Positions 1 to 11,933 of a stretch of DNA of 64,000 nucleotides are shown in pieces. Within the stretch, counting starts at the first letter, position 1, and each line of letters starts with the position of its first letter. Position numbers and translations under genes: made by a program. The stretch lies in contig CM049314.1 of the NCBI GenBank assembly GCA_026874595.1, positions 69,064,300 through 69,128,299 on the forward strand, given 5' to 3'. The notes beneath the pieces were generated by a model. That model saw only the letters and a program-made list of their open reading frames with translations. It was not told the origin of the DNA and did not search any database. The stretch comes from Sipunculus nudus (lineage: Eukaryota > Annelida > Sipuncula > Golfingiida > Sipunculidae).

Positions 1-130
1 CAGAGACAATAAAACTAATAACCATATATATTTCTTTGACTCGAATTTATAAAAATCAAATGTCCTAAAATGACTAACACTTTCGATTCCACAATTATCT
101 ATAGGAATCACGAATGTATTATTAGGCTTT

Positions 131-485
131 CGAGATAGCGAGGTATAACTGTATTTAACAGTGCTTTCAGACGGTCGAGATAGCGAGGTATAACTGTATT
201 TAACAATTCTTTCAGGCGGTCGAGATATAGAGGTATAACTGTATTTAACAGTACTTTCAACTTCGAGATTACGAAGTATAATTGTTTTGAACATTACTTT
301 AACGCGGTTAAGATAGCGAGGCATTACTGTATTAAACATAACTTTCAGGCGGTCGAGATAGCGAGGTATAACTGTATTCAACATTACTTTCATGCGATCG
401 AAATAGTGAGGTTTTACTGTACTAAACAGTACTTTCAGTCGGTCGAGCTAGCAAGGGACACTGTATTGAACAGTGCATCTCGTTG
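131..485. repeat. 45-bp tandem repeat array
   Basis: About eight imperfect copies of a 45-bp unit containing GAGATAGCGAGGTATAACTG, with period 45 from 131, 176 and 221 onward. Later copies are more diverged. It lies beyond the 3' end of the SLC16-like gene and has no coding potential. Confidence 0.85.
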
Positions 486-1130
486 TTGTTGCTGTTTTTT
501 ATGTACAATAAATACATTAGTCTTAATGATGATTCCCTTACCACAGAATGAAAGGTGATGGTATTCCAATTTTAAAGCAATAACTAGGGTGAATTCTTCC
601 AGGGAATTTCATCCATGCTAAGTCCCAACAATACCAATATCTCAGGATAAATGAACCGGCTTACACATCACAGGTTGACAGGTAACTTAAGTTTCCTCTT
701 CACTCCTCAGATGGCAGACGTCTGCATTATTTGCTGGTCTTGTTATATCTAACATTCATTTCCACGTATCTCTTCAAACCCTCCTGGGAAAGGGGAGCAC
801 TACAAGGGTTGATGAATTTGCTTCTGTATCCATATTTAGGTAGTTGTTTGTTTGTTTGTTTTTTTTCTTATGCAATTTTCTATTTGCACTAGGTCCCCAA
901 TATGGCTGACCTCAAAAGCTGCAAATTGAACACAGTATTAGTTCTACGTCACAGAACCGCACCTGACATTTATTTGTGACCCTGACCTTATTCCAAAGGC
1001 CATACTCCCCATAGCCGACTGATCATTATCGTTAAGTTGCCGGCGTATGGGGGGGGGGCTGTTTTCCAATGGTCCCTTGGCGATTGTACACATCTAGTTC
1101 CTTATGTTTAGCTTGCTTTATTATATTGTT
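486..1130. other. 3' flank of SLC16-like gene, no gene seen
   Basis: No open frame of note. A short G run sits at 1,050-1,058. This stretch probably includes the 3' UTR of the minus-strand transporter gene. Confidence 0.5.
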
Positions 1131-4100
1131 TTATAATGTCTTCATCTCCGTGCTAATTTCTGCGATAGACTCGGCTTTTCTTTGATTTCTGAGGTATCTC
1201 ATGTGGAGATAAAATGTGCCAAAGGACAGGGATCCGCCAAAGATCATCACGAAACCAAACACCACGAACGGAACAATGAAACTACCTGTCTGGTCCACCA
1301 AGAGACCTGTCAAAACATCAGCATGTATAAATACATGATATACAAACACGAAACAAATGATCAAAAACGGGACCAAGAAAATGCCTGTCTGGTCCACTAA
1401 AGCACCGTCAAAACAAACATGTATACATGTGTGACAAAGTCAACCACGAAACAAAAGATCAAAAATAGGACCACAAAATTGCCTGTCTGGTCCATCAAAA
1501 CACTGTCAAAACAAACATGTTAACATGTGTGACAAAGTCAAACACGAAACAAAAGATCAAAAAAAGGGACCACGAATCTACCTATCTGGTCTTCTAATAC
1601 ACCTGTCAAAACAGCAGGTTTAAAACAAATAAAATTATAGTCCATTTTAAAGTAATCAAAGAGCGGAAAATGGAAAATAACGCGGTTATCAAAATAGAAA
1701 CGTAGAAGGCAATAAAATAAAAAAAAGTTGGTTTATCAGGCAACGAGAGACAGATTTTATACAGATTTCGTTTTGCTTTGGTGAACTTATTGGCATTATA
1801 ACGTTATCCCTTGATCAATAAATTATTTTACCAAAGATTCTTAATAAAAGGAAAATAGTCAACTTCCCGCAAAGGTTAGTGATAAAAAGATAACCGGACC
1901 TGCGTTTGGCTTAAGTCATGCTTGTATATCTGAAGCACCTTGCATATGACGTCCAAATTTGAAACAGGTACTATTTGCTAACTTTACTTTAGATCTACGA
2001 TAAAAAGGCTTGTAACGACACATTAACTCATCATACTATATGATTGCTATACTGCTGTCACCATACGACAGTTGACAAGATACACATAGAGGTAGTTGTT
2101 TGATTTAGAGTTCTTATTGTTCTTTGTTTAATTTCACCTTGCCGTTGCCTCTATGATTCATGAATAATTAATAATGAAAAAAGCTCCTTTAATTGGTTTG
2201 ATCATGCAGCGGTTATCCACTCAGATGCGAATTAACTCATTTCTTGCTAATGACGTTTAGTCGTACGCGCACTGGACATCTGATTATGTTTAAATTCTGG
2301 AGGTTGCAAGCTTAATAACGGGTAATTGTTTGATAGTTATTTATCGTCAATGTATCGATAGGCATAGCTGACTATACCAATACAATACTAAACTTTTTAT
2401 CGTGATGTATCGTTACTCCGGTGGATCGGCACAGCCCTAACAATTAAAAGAAAACTGGCCCTTTTATCGCCCAATATAAATGTGAAATTTGTTATTCCCA
2501 TGAATATTAAGAATGAAAAGAAATTTTATATATATACATACAATTTTTGTTTGACTTTTCCCTATTTTTTTTTACCTTAATTTTTTATTCTTGATTATTT
2601 AATTATTTTTTATTATTATATAATATAAAGTATTACCAGACACAGGCGTGGAAATAAATGCCGCCAGTCCTAACAGCAGCATGGCGAATCCTATAGCGTG
2701 AGGGACCTTGTCCGAAGGTGAAAGGTCAGGAATTATGGATTGTAGAAACACCATGAACACAGCTGCAGAGAGAAAAGAGAAGAAAATTTATCATACTTTG
2801 ATGAAGGAGAAAATGAAAAATGTCGAAAATATAACCTAAGTTGAATATGTATTACACATACAAGTATTTATAAAAAAACTTTCAACAAAATTGCAATGGA
2901 AATTGTCTGAAAAAAAAAACACTTGTCTTTTAAGACAATCTGCCTGTTACGACCTAACTTAAGTGAAACAAAAGCATTCACATTGGGTATTCCTGATCTG
3001 TCTGAAAGGACCACCTCTTAATTAAGAACACTCTTTGGCGGTCCACAGGGGGTTATTATTACAAAGGGTTTCGCTATATTTACAAGGTTAGCCATGCCCG
3101 TTATATGGGGTTGTCTTTTGAGGGTGGATCCGAGTTAATTACAAATATGGTATGATTTTGTAACATAAGTGCAAACGTTCTTATTCATCTATTTAGACAT
3201 GCAATAAAATCTTTAAATTAACCTCGGTATCCTAGTAAAGATTGAGTATATTTCCTCCAGTAACTTGGCTTGAAACTGGAGCCCTGCTGTCCGTAGTTAA
3301 ATAGCTCTTTCAATACCCCTGTATCACCAATATTGATATAAACACAGAGGTGAACCGTAAAAACGTACATGTATGTTTCAAAGGAGATCAGAGGCGGCAG
3401 TAAAACGTTCGCAGCGGGTGCGACCAAATGAATCTAGGATATAGAATGATGATCCAAAGAGCAGGATTTAGTTCCTGGTACCGTTTTTTCCCTATATATT
3501 TGTTTCGGAGAGCTATCTAATAAGACTACTAGCAATATCGGCGCATTTGTTTATCTGTGCCAGAATGCTACGCCTTCTTTTCCTGAGACCGAAGGTAATA
3601 AAAACAAGGGAACGAAAAATAGAGTACAAAATTATTACTAAATCCACACAATTCACATATAGAGAACATGTCTCGGGAGCTTTCGCCTGTTTATCCAAGT
3701 GACGGTCAAAGTCAGACACTGACTATCAGCAGGTCATGAAAACTCCATAGAAGAGAGATAACTACTTGTAGAGGGAGACAAAGAAAATGTAGAGAAAAGA
3801 GGACAGATAGTATAATTCAAATATTAATTTGAAAATTTATTAATCAAATATTTTGTCACATTTAATTGTCACTTCTGTTTGCAGTTTCAAATCAAATTCA
3901 ATAACTTTATAAGTTACTGGAGAAATCATCTTTAGGTAATAAGTGGACATGGGTAGGAAACCTTCATCGATGGATTCAAGTATATATTTTCTATAGCAGC
4001 ACCCGACATTGGGAGCCTTGTATAAAAAAAGGGCAAAGAAAGACTTTAAGAACATATGAATAAATAAAACGAAAATTGAGTACTTACCGCTTAGGATGCC

Positions 4101-6388
4101 ATAGAACAATGCCAAAACCACTAGCGAGGCAAAAGTGGTGAAAAAATAAGAAACAACCATTAATGTCCCTGCCGTGACCGAAGCAAGAGCCATAATTAGA
4201 GTTTTATAATTCTTCAGGGCGTCACCGGAAAGTCCCACGAAAGGTCGGACAAAGGTGCTTGCGAGACCCATGATCGCCACCAGGAGCGCTGCTTTCTTCC
4301 TGTCGCCTTCTATAACGAACCCGCGCGAAGGAAGATACATGTAAGGGACCGTCTCTCCACTGATGATCAGAGCGAGGCTGATAAAATGGATGAGAAGCCG
4401 CTTACGTTTCAGCAAAGAAATATCAAAACACTCTTTGAGGAAATCTAGGATTTTTTGTCCAACGGTTTTATTTTTCACTTGTTCGGTGTCGTCAGGGTCG
4501 GGTTCTGCTGGTCTAAACAGTAGACCAAAGACGATGCCATTTAACTGAATTGCGCCCAATACAAACAAAGCGCCTCTCCAACTGTAGGCTTCTATCAGAG
4601 CGCTCGCTATCAAGGGAAATACAAAACCACCAAGGCAAAACCCTATGCTTTGGAGTGCAATAGCCAAAGATAGTCTCTTGTCAAAGCACCGCATGACCAC
4701 GCAAATACCCCCCATGCACTGGCAGCCACAGGCGGTACCTGAAATAATAACAATTTACTGTTAAACATCTGTTCAGTTAAAATAAAGGAATTAGAAAAAA
4801 TTATTAATTCAACTGTAGTCAGTTAGTGCTCAGTACTTTTTCTCCTCCTATCATGCAGAAAGGCCAAAAAAAAAGGAATAGTTCACAGGCACCGCCCGCG
4901 TCAATTTAATCCCCGCATCAAAAATTTGGTTTTTATTTCATCTTTCAAGAAGATGAAATGATACAATTTTGATCAGATTTTCTTTTTATCTTGTGCTTTT
5001 ACCTGTTTAGGAAAAAGAAATATTTTATTAAATGCTTTTCCCTGATCATATGACATTTTTATCGAATCATACAAAAAGGGGGAAAATAAAATATCGCACG
5101 CCCGTACTGATTTCTAAAAAAAAAAGTGCCCGAGAACCATACCTATATTTTGGCCATCCCTCTTCTTATTATGTATTCGTCTTTGAACTCTAAATTATTT
5201 TCCCAAATTTTGCTCACCTTCATAAGATAAATTGCTGGATTCTCCACTATTTCCTCTCTTTCAACATTCATCAGTTCAATGTTTAACTAATTAAGGTCCT
5301 TCCAGTATCGTTCCGACAAAAATTGTTCTCTGATATCCTGATACTGATCACATCTCATTAGGAAATACCATACCACTTTTGCTTATTTTATACTATTTTT
5401 TTCATAATATATCCATATCTCTTTTGTTAATTTCTCACCATTATATCTACCCTCTTCTACACTCTCCTCTAATTTATGATTTCCGCATCTTAATATATCA
5501 CAACTAAACAACTTAAGCTAGGGTTAGATACCGAAAAGGTCCCTTAAGGTAACAGAACTTGCAAAAGCCCTTATATCTAAAATAAAACCAAACGTTTCAT
5601 ATTCTTTATATTCCCCATAAAAGAAAATTATTTTATTAAATAAAAACCAGGTACAGTGTCTTTTTTGATGGTATACACAGTCTCGAACTTTTTCATCCAT
5701 TTTTATAACACTTAAAATGGTACACCCAGTAACAGTGAGCCACCTTTAGTTGACTAATATAAAAACCACATGACAATATCAAATATTTTCATATGATTTA
5801 GTAATAGTCCGCTAAAAGTGGCTTGCTGTCAGTGGGTGCTTAAAATAGAGTACTGCTTCAAAAATTTTGTAAAAAAAATCAAAATGTTAAAATATCATAA
5901 GAAACCATTGACAATTTGGAAAGTAAGTATACCGTCAGAAAGAACATTGTTCCAGATTTAAAATAAATCATACATTACGGGGTCGAAATTGAATTTAAAA
6001 GGGGCTTTTTGATTGATTAAAAGATATAGGGGTTTTGGCAAGGCAGTTACATTAAGGAATCATCGATTTGTTACATACCGATCCCCACGCCCATACAGAT
6101 GACGAGAACTGGAAGGAAAGGAGCCAAGTACGAAATAATGAAGCAGACCGCCGCCAGGACAGACCCGAATATAGACACACTCCTCTCCCCGCACCTTGTG
6201 ATAACTGGCCCCAGGAACAGGCCTAGAATATTATTCACATATATATATATACATATACATACATACAATTGTACATACATTTTTAGACATAATAATATTT
6301 CATACGCACTTACATACATGCAAAATATATACTATATATATAAACATACATATATATACATGAATATTTACATACTTACATATATTCA

Positions 6389-6440
<52 letters not shown>

Positions 6441-8291
6441 GTAGCCTTACCTAACGAACACCTCGTTAGAGCGACCACCTCGGAATTACAGCCACTTTTT
6501 CATGGTCCGATTTTTTTTTTGGCTCTTCATATCATATATTTAAAACTCGGAATAGTGGGCACCTCGTTTTTCCGTTTAACGACCACTTATGTTGGTCCCA
6601 ACGTGCGACTTGAACCTCAATCATGCGACCACTAAGTACAGAGCAAACACAGCCTTGTCAGCCGTAGTCGTGGGTCGGGCGCAAACCAATGCATTACAGC
6701 CCTTATTGGTAAAAGGCAGTAGACGAAACAAGCGCAGGGCATACATCAAAGAGTGTTCACGAAAGGTGACACTTGAACTGTCAGGTTGAGCAGCGCATCG
6801 GCTCCAGTAGTATTTCTAAATTTTTGAAAGTATAGACAGTCTGTGACTTCTTTTGGTCATAGAGGTGGATTTCCAGACCAGGCTAACAAATGGGTATCAG
6901 CGTTGCTGTGTGGAGGGCCAGAATTGGCTGCTTCATGCAGCCAAAGATCAAGGAAAAATTCCTGGTACCAGGCATCAGGTTGACAGGAGTGGCCTTGACC
7001 TTGTCGTTGAGGCTCGCCACTTGTCTGGCCGTGCTTATACTCCAGGGAGGGGACGTGGAGCTAAACCCGGGCCCTCCGGGGCCGAAGCACCCCAAGAAAA
7101 CCCCCGGTGAGGAACAGACCACGCTACTTTCCCATGTGAGAGTGACCAGGAGTACGAGCCAGGAGCGGAAAAACACAGACAAACAGGACCACCACGTCTG
7201 CCAGGTGAGCGATATTAGGGCAACCCATGAACTAAATCCTGAGGCAAGAACCTTTATCAGTACTCAGAGTAGGCCAAGCGCTAAAAGCATTACGGTAAAT
7301 GAAGAAAATGTATTAGATGTAGTGAGAGACTTAACAAATAAATGGAAAAACTCCAAGCAGAGATGAATGAAGTTAAAGAAGAGAATAAAAGATTGAAAAC
7401 AAAGGTAAACAAGTTAGAGGAACAGGCCAAAAGAGATAATCTTATTTTTTATGGAGTAGAGGAGGAAAATGGACTAGAGACATGGGCCGACTGCGAGGAA
7501 AAAGTAAGATCAATTATGAGAAATTACATGAACCTAGAGGAAAGCGAAGGAGGGATAGAAATTGCGAGAGCGCATATGCTACCTAGGCGAGCACCTGGTA
7601 AGCCCAGACCTATCATAGTCAAGTATGAAAAATACAAAGATAAAGAAAAAGTGTTAATAGCTGCTAGGACTGAACTTAAAAACAAGAACTCCCAGGTGTA
7701 CGTTCAAGAGGATTTTGGTGAAAGAGTGCGGGAGGCTAGAAAGAACTTAAGACCAATGATATCAGATGCAGAAAAGGAGGGAAAGAAGGCAAAGCTGAGA
7801 TACGATAAATTAATCATTGACAACAAAGTGTATATCTGGGATGAGGACAATAAAGTCGTGAAATGTGTTAAGTCAAGGAACAGACCATCTGAAGTTGAGA
7901 GAGAGAACAGTCCTGTAATTCAGCCGGATAGTGTGGAATAAGGGTGTGGCCAAGGCCCAAATCGCAAAACTGATGACTCTATCTTCTTAAATGAAAATAA
8001 TTCCACTATAATGACTTTACATATATTGACATTAACGCCAGTTCCCATACTCAAACACAAACAATCTCCAATGAAATTCTCGATGATGAAAATACATATT
8101 CATATCAATCAAATGTCTCATGTATTGTATTGTCTGATGTTAATAGAACAAGTGTGGAGACAAGTTCAGCTGATGAATATTATGGGATCAACTATATGTT
8201 AGAAAATGAACAATTAAGTAGATTACCAGTAAATTTAGAATCAAGTGAAGAATTAAATGTGATCAGGGAGAATACTTTATATAACCAGAAT

Positions 8292-8350
<59 letters not shown>

Positions 8351-8846
8351 ATATAATAATGAATATTCTGGGGATTGTAAAACGTATAGATCATTGTGGG
8401 TCAAACGTAATTTAATATAAATTTTAAAGTTAACTGAATCAAGGTGGTCTGACGATACTGAGAGCACCTTTATGAGGACAACTCCCTATTTAGGTCATTT
8501 TTCCTGTTTCATGACGACATATTATACAATGCCAGTTAATTACGACCATTCAGCTATCCCGACTATGCTGGTTGTACAGGCGCTTGTCCGGTCATTATAG
8601 CGGGATTTACAGTATACATGATCACTTACCTGATAATCCGAAAAATAACACGCACAGCGTGCCGATGATAGCGACGTCTACCTTGCTCGCCTGGAAGTAT
8701 TCCAAATACTCGATGAAGAACACCCCTTGCATGCTATAGTTCCCCATCTCAAAGCTGGTAATGAGAAAGGCAGCCACCAGAACCACCCAGGCGTACCCCT
8801 TGTCCTTCTCTTCATTTGTGAAGTAGCGTCTGTTCCTGGCGGTCAT
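1131..8846 (-). CDS. SLC16/monocarboxylate transporter-like protein, 5 exons
   Basis: A complete five-exon gene can be read on the minus strand: 8846-8630, 6222-6079, 4738-4088, 2762-2637 and 1306-1131. The pieces sum to 1,314 nt (437 residues) and every junction is phase 1 with GT donors (GTAAGT, GTATGT, GTAAGT, GTAATA) and AG acceptors. The start ATG at 8846 is followed after about 15 residues by a GYAWVV motif like the DGGWGWVV signature in helix 1 of SLC16 members. Exon 2 has the glycine-rich GP..TR.G.R loop; exon 3 holds helices 4-10 and a charged central loop; exon 5 has the LLVDQTGS motif of the late helices. The family moves monocarboxylates, thyroid hormones or aromatic amino acids across the plasma membrane; substrate cannot be told here. 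Intron 1 (2.4 kb) holds a LINE remnant, intron 3 a MITE. Confidence 0.85.
1270..1625 (-). repeat. Tandem copies of the exon-5 acceptor edge
   Basis: Around four copies, period roughly 100-110 bp, of the 5' edge of the last SLC16 exon and its acceptor (CTGTCTGGTCCA...TGTCAAAACA). Only the copy nearest 1306 gives the expected reading frame; the others lie in the intron and are decayed. Confidence 0.75.
4875..5143. mobile_element. ~265-bp MITE, copy 1
   Basis: Ends in imperfect inverted repeats matching GGTATGGTTCTCGGGCAC. The interior shares the pattern CTTTCAAGAAGATGAAA...TGATCAGATTTTCTTTT with the copy at 14,908. No ORF. It lies in intron 3 of the SLC16-like gene. Confidence 0.65.
6393..6437. 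repeat. (TA)n microsatellite
   Basis: Simple TA run in intron 1 of the SLC16-like gene, adjoining a sequence that resembles a pogo-type transposon end (CCGTAGCCTTACCTAACG). Confidence 0.9.
6850..8296 (+). mobile_element. Non-LTR retrotransposon remnant (ORF1 region only)
   Basis: Plus-strand, decayed LINE piece inside intron 1 of the SLC16-like gene. It contains an ORF1-like coding region (6,890-7,941) and about 300 bp of following sequence with a short open stretch (8,130-8,300) before a TA microsatellite. No endonuclease or reverse transcriptase motif is present, so ORF2 is missing. Confidence 0.7.
6890..7941 (+). pseudogene. LINE ORF1 with N-terminal 2A-like peptide, frameshifted
   Basis: Two overlapping frames form one ancestral ORF1. 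The first (6,890-7,366, 158 codons) has a hydrophobic stretch (residues ~37-51) followed by a 2A ribosome-skipping motif, DVELNPGP at residues 55-62. The second (7,342-7,941, 199 codons) starts with a coiled coil (KLQAEMNEVKEENKRLKTK) then an RRM-like segment (DNLIFYGVEE) and a basic C-terminal domain, the layout of L1-type ORF1 nucleic-acid chaperones. The change of frame is near 7,342, in an A-rich stretch. 2A motifs at the N terminus of LINE proteins are known from CR1-like and related elements of invertebrates; the exact clade cannot be set without ORF2. Confidence 0.75.
8297..8349. repeat. (TA)n microsatellite
   Basis: Simple TA run terminating the LINE remnant. Confidence 0.9.
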
Positions 8847-9595
8847 TCTTTCACTACAATTTATAAGAAAAACTGGCGGAAACTGTGACATCCGGGTTTT
8901 AATGTGTAAGCAAAATGGCAGCCCCCTATGGGTCGTTTCGAGAAACTGCAAGGGTTCTATAACGACGAGGGGATGCGACACAAAGACAGGTGAGACTGTT
9001 TTTACGGAGAGTTTGGTGGCAAGAGGACTTGCTTCAGCAAAGATAAGAGCGGAATTACGCTTTTGGACCAAATACCCAAAATTATGGTAGCTGCACTAAT
9101 TATTTTGTTGTTTAACTTCCGCCAGTTAATGTTGTCTGTTAACAACTTTGCTCGAATCGTTATGAACAGATTTTGATGAAAATGTGCAATTGGTGTAGGT
9201 AAAAATCACGGACTAGACCTTAAAAATGCGGAAGTAATTTAAGGGGTTAAACTTCAGGTTACGTGCTTAAGTGTGACCAAAATGGAGCCGTCTTTGTTCT
9301 GGCAGATGGAGCCGACCTAAATTGTAATGATCAAGTTATGAACCGCTCCACACATTTCCCTAGGCTTGGGTTCATTTATTACTGATGTGCCATACATAGT
9401 TTGATCAAGAGCCCCGGGTGATTTAGACTATCAGCGAAGGAATGCGGTCTCTGAGTGCTTTCTAGCACTGTTGGAAATTTGATTCATATGGTTGGTACAT
9501 TTTTTAATGTGCGTATATGTGTGGGTTGTGTAGGGCTGATACGGTGTATTTTTTTTTTTTGCCTTGACCAGCCGCATAAGCCAAGAAAATATAGA
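8847..9595. other. 5' flank of SLC16-like gene, no gene seen
   Basis: Likely promoter/5' UTR side of the transporter gene. An inverted pair of short motifs (ACTGGCGGAAA near 8,871 and CTTCCGCCAGT near 9,117) brackets ~250 bp and may be another small transposon. No coding region is supported. Confidence 0.4.
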
Positions 9596-9858
9596 GGTAT
9601 GTTTCTCGGGCACTTTTTCTATAAATGAATGGACGGGGATTTTTTTTTTTTTTACATCCTGACTTAGGTTTTCGATAAAATAAATTATATGATAAGAAGA
9701 ATATGAGAGTAGCAGATTTTATCGTAATTAATCATTTTATCTCTTTGAAATAAATATCCGAGGGCCTGGAAAAATCGGTAAACTTCTACTGAAAATCAAA
9801 CTAAAACTGATTTATGCAGAAGTCAAAATTGATGCTCGCGGTGTCCGAGAAACAAACC
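9596..9858. mobile_element. ~265-bp MITE, copy 2
   Basis: Left end GGTATGTTTCTCGGGCAC and right end (reverse complement) GGTTTGTTTCTCGGACAC match the inverted termini of the copies at 4,875 and 14,908. Length is 263 bp, with no ORF. Confidence 0.65.
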
Positions 9859-10275
9859 TTTTAATATGTTTCTTTCTTTTATACTTTTTAGGGTGAGTGA
9901 ACTGGGTATTTAGCTTTTGAGGAAACAGATACATGTACCATGATTGCGTTTAAATGTGAAACGTATGTCCCCTTTTATGTAAACACCTGTAAACTAGTCG
10001 CAGTTGCGATAGCATACAACACATTTAACCCTCATAAAACCACAGACGCAAATCGCTAATTACAAATTCGCAAAACGGTTCATCCTTGTAGTAGTTTACG
10101 GGACCATTAAGGTTAAGGAGACAAACAAACTAAGGATATATGCGCAACAGGTTTCCAAGAAAAAAAGTGGGGTAAAGGGCCCTCTACACTTGAATAGTGA
10201 CAGTTGTGTGAGGTTATGTGAGATTAAATATAAATAATATTAATATAAGTTAATATAAATAATATAAATATGCAT

Positions 10276-10278
<3 letters not shown>
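9859..10278. other. Intergenic, nothing recognised
   Basis: AT-rich sequence without open frames or clear repeats. Confidence 0.4.

Positions 10279-10327
<49 letters not shown>
10279..10327. repeat. (TA)n microsatellite
   Basis: Simple TA run directly abutting the probable solo LTR. Confidence 0.9.
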
Positions 10328-10331
<4 letters not shown>

Positions 10332-11137
10332 ACGGAACCTAATATAAACATATCACGTATGCGTGATGATCACAAATCCTGTAACGGAGATAAAAAAAAT
10401 CAGATCCCGCAACACTTGGCAGCGGGAAATGCCTAGGAAAATGAATAAAGAATCCAGTGGGTTTTTTTTTTGTTAACAGACAACCATAATTTATTCTTAA
10501 AACAACCTTAACAATACAATACACTAAATCAAAACAATTATACAGTAAAACAGCGGTATAACTTCAAGTCAATACAATCACATAAGCAAACAATGCGCAC
10601 AGTACCTGGATACCAACACCATCACAACGATAAGTCCTTTAAATGTAAACTCCCGGAGAATGACAGTCCAGTGGGAAGTTATTGCAACAACCCAGAAAGT
10701 AAACTGAAGTCCAAATGCATAAAATCCAGGAGAAAGTCTTTGAAAATGTATAATTACCGCATTCTTCGGATAAGGTCCTAGAATCTGACACACGCTTCTG
10801 CGTCCGCTGGAATCTTCTCTGCTCTCTGCCCCCTCCGTTCTAAAACACAGCCCCTTTATATACCTTCACACCTCAATTCCAGAATTTTCTACTTCTCGAA
10901 CAGTCTATAAGATCTTGCACAACACAGTAAAACACGCGTTTCAGGAATTCTCTAGAAAGATATCGCCGTGCCTCTACACACCATGGTGTGTGTACACGTG
11001 ATCTCGCCCCAAGCCAGCATAATAACAAATGTTCAACCAGTACGGAATCTACGGATTTAACATAGAATATAATACGCGGCCAGACACGAGTGCCACAACA
11101 GGAGTTACGCCCGTGTCACATAATAAAAAGAGCACCT
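10328..11137 (-). mobile_element. Probable solo LTR (minus orientation)
   Basis: An 810-bp block begins TGTTACGG and ends CTGTAACA, the TG...CA inverted termini of an LTR. Read on the minus strand it contains a promoter-like TATATAAAGGGGC (about 10,852-10,864) followed by a GC-richer leader, and an AATAAA-like signal further on. No internal coding region or second LTR is visible. The flanks are TA repeats, so a target duplication cannot be confirmed. Confidence 0.5.
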
Positions 11138-11169
11138 GTAACAATATATACATGTATATATATTGTAAA

Positions 11170-11171
11170 TG

Positions 11172-11229
<58 letters not shown>

Positions 11230-11251
11230 CCAACATGGCTATCCATTCATC

Positions 11252-11325
<74 letters not shown>

Positions 11326-11445
11326 GTGAAACCTCGTTATGCGAACTTGCTTAAGTCGAATACCCCGCTTATGTCGAAGTTACAGACTCGATATACCGGA
11401 CAACTCTAGTTAAATTATTACCAAATAAAACCAAATATATATATA

Positions 11446-11487
<42 letters not shown>

Positions 11488-11509
11488 CCAACATGGCTAT
11501 CCATTCATC

Positions 11510-11571
<62 letters not shown>

Positions 11572-11690
11572 GTGAAACCTCGTTATGCGAACTTGCTTAA
11601 GTCGAATACCCCGCTTATGTCGAAGTTACAGACTCGATATACCGGACAACTCTAGTTAAATTATTACCAAATAAAACCCGCTTGTGTCGA
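11170..11690. repeat. Tandem duplication with TA arrays and pogo-like terminus
   Basis: Two copies (about 11,170-11,430 and 11,437-11,680) of a block made of a TA array, a short unique piece (GAACCAACATGGCTATCCA), TG/TA repeats, and a sequence starting CAGTGAAACCTCGTTATGCG. That last part resembles a Tigger/pogo-type terminal repeat. Only one terminus is seen per copy. Confidence 0.65.
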
Positions 11691-11933
11691 ACATCGGATG
11701 TGTCGAAGTTTTCTGAGGGACCCTTTGACTTCGACACAGCGATAAATATACACATTGCGAGAAAGAGAGAGATTTGCATATATTATACTGCATGTTGACA
11801 TGTACGTATTAAATTCATTATTCTTGTATACGTGTACATACAAATATTTACACATATAAACGCACATTCATGTTATATGTAGATATATAGATGTGTGTTT
11901 GTACTGGTTATACACAGGTGGACACCAGTGTAT
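11691..11933. other. Intergenic, nothing recognised
   Basis: Continuation of the presumed transposon-derived sequence and AT-rich DNA. Confidence 0.3.

Noticed and set aside
131-485. CRISPR-like array at the window start
   Set aside because: Unit is a contiguous 45-bp tandem repeat with no unique spacers, in an animal genome.
6099-6635. Plus-strand 178-codon frame
   Set aside because: It is the antisense of SLC16 exon 2 joined to TA repeat codons.
6434-8614. Possible single pogo-like element enclosing the LINE remnant
   Set aside because: The two ends (CCGTAGCC and the inverse of CTGTAAATCC) match too weakly, and flanking TA is uninformative in TA repeats.
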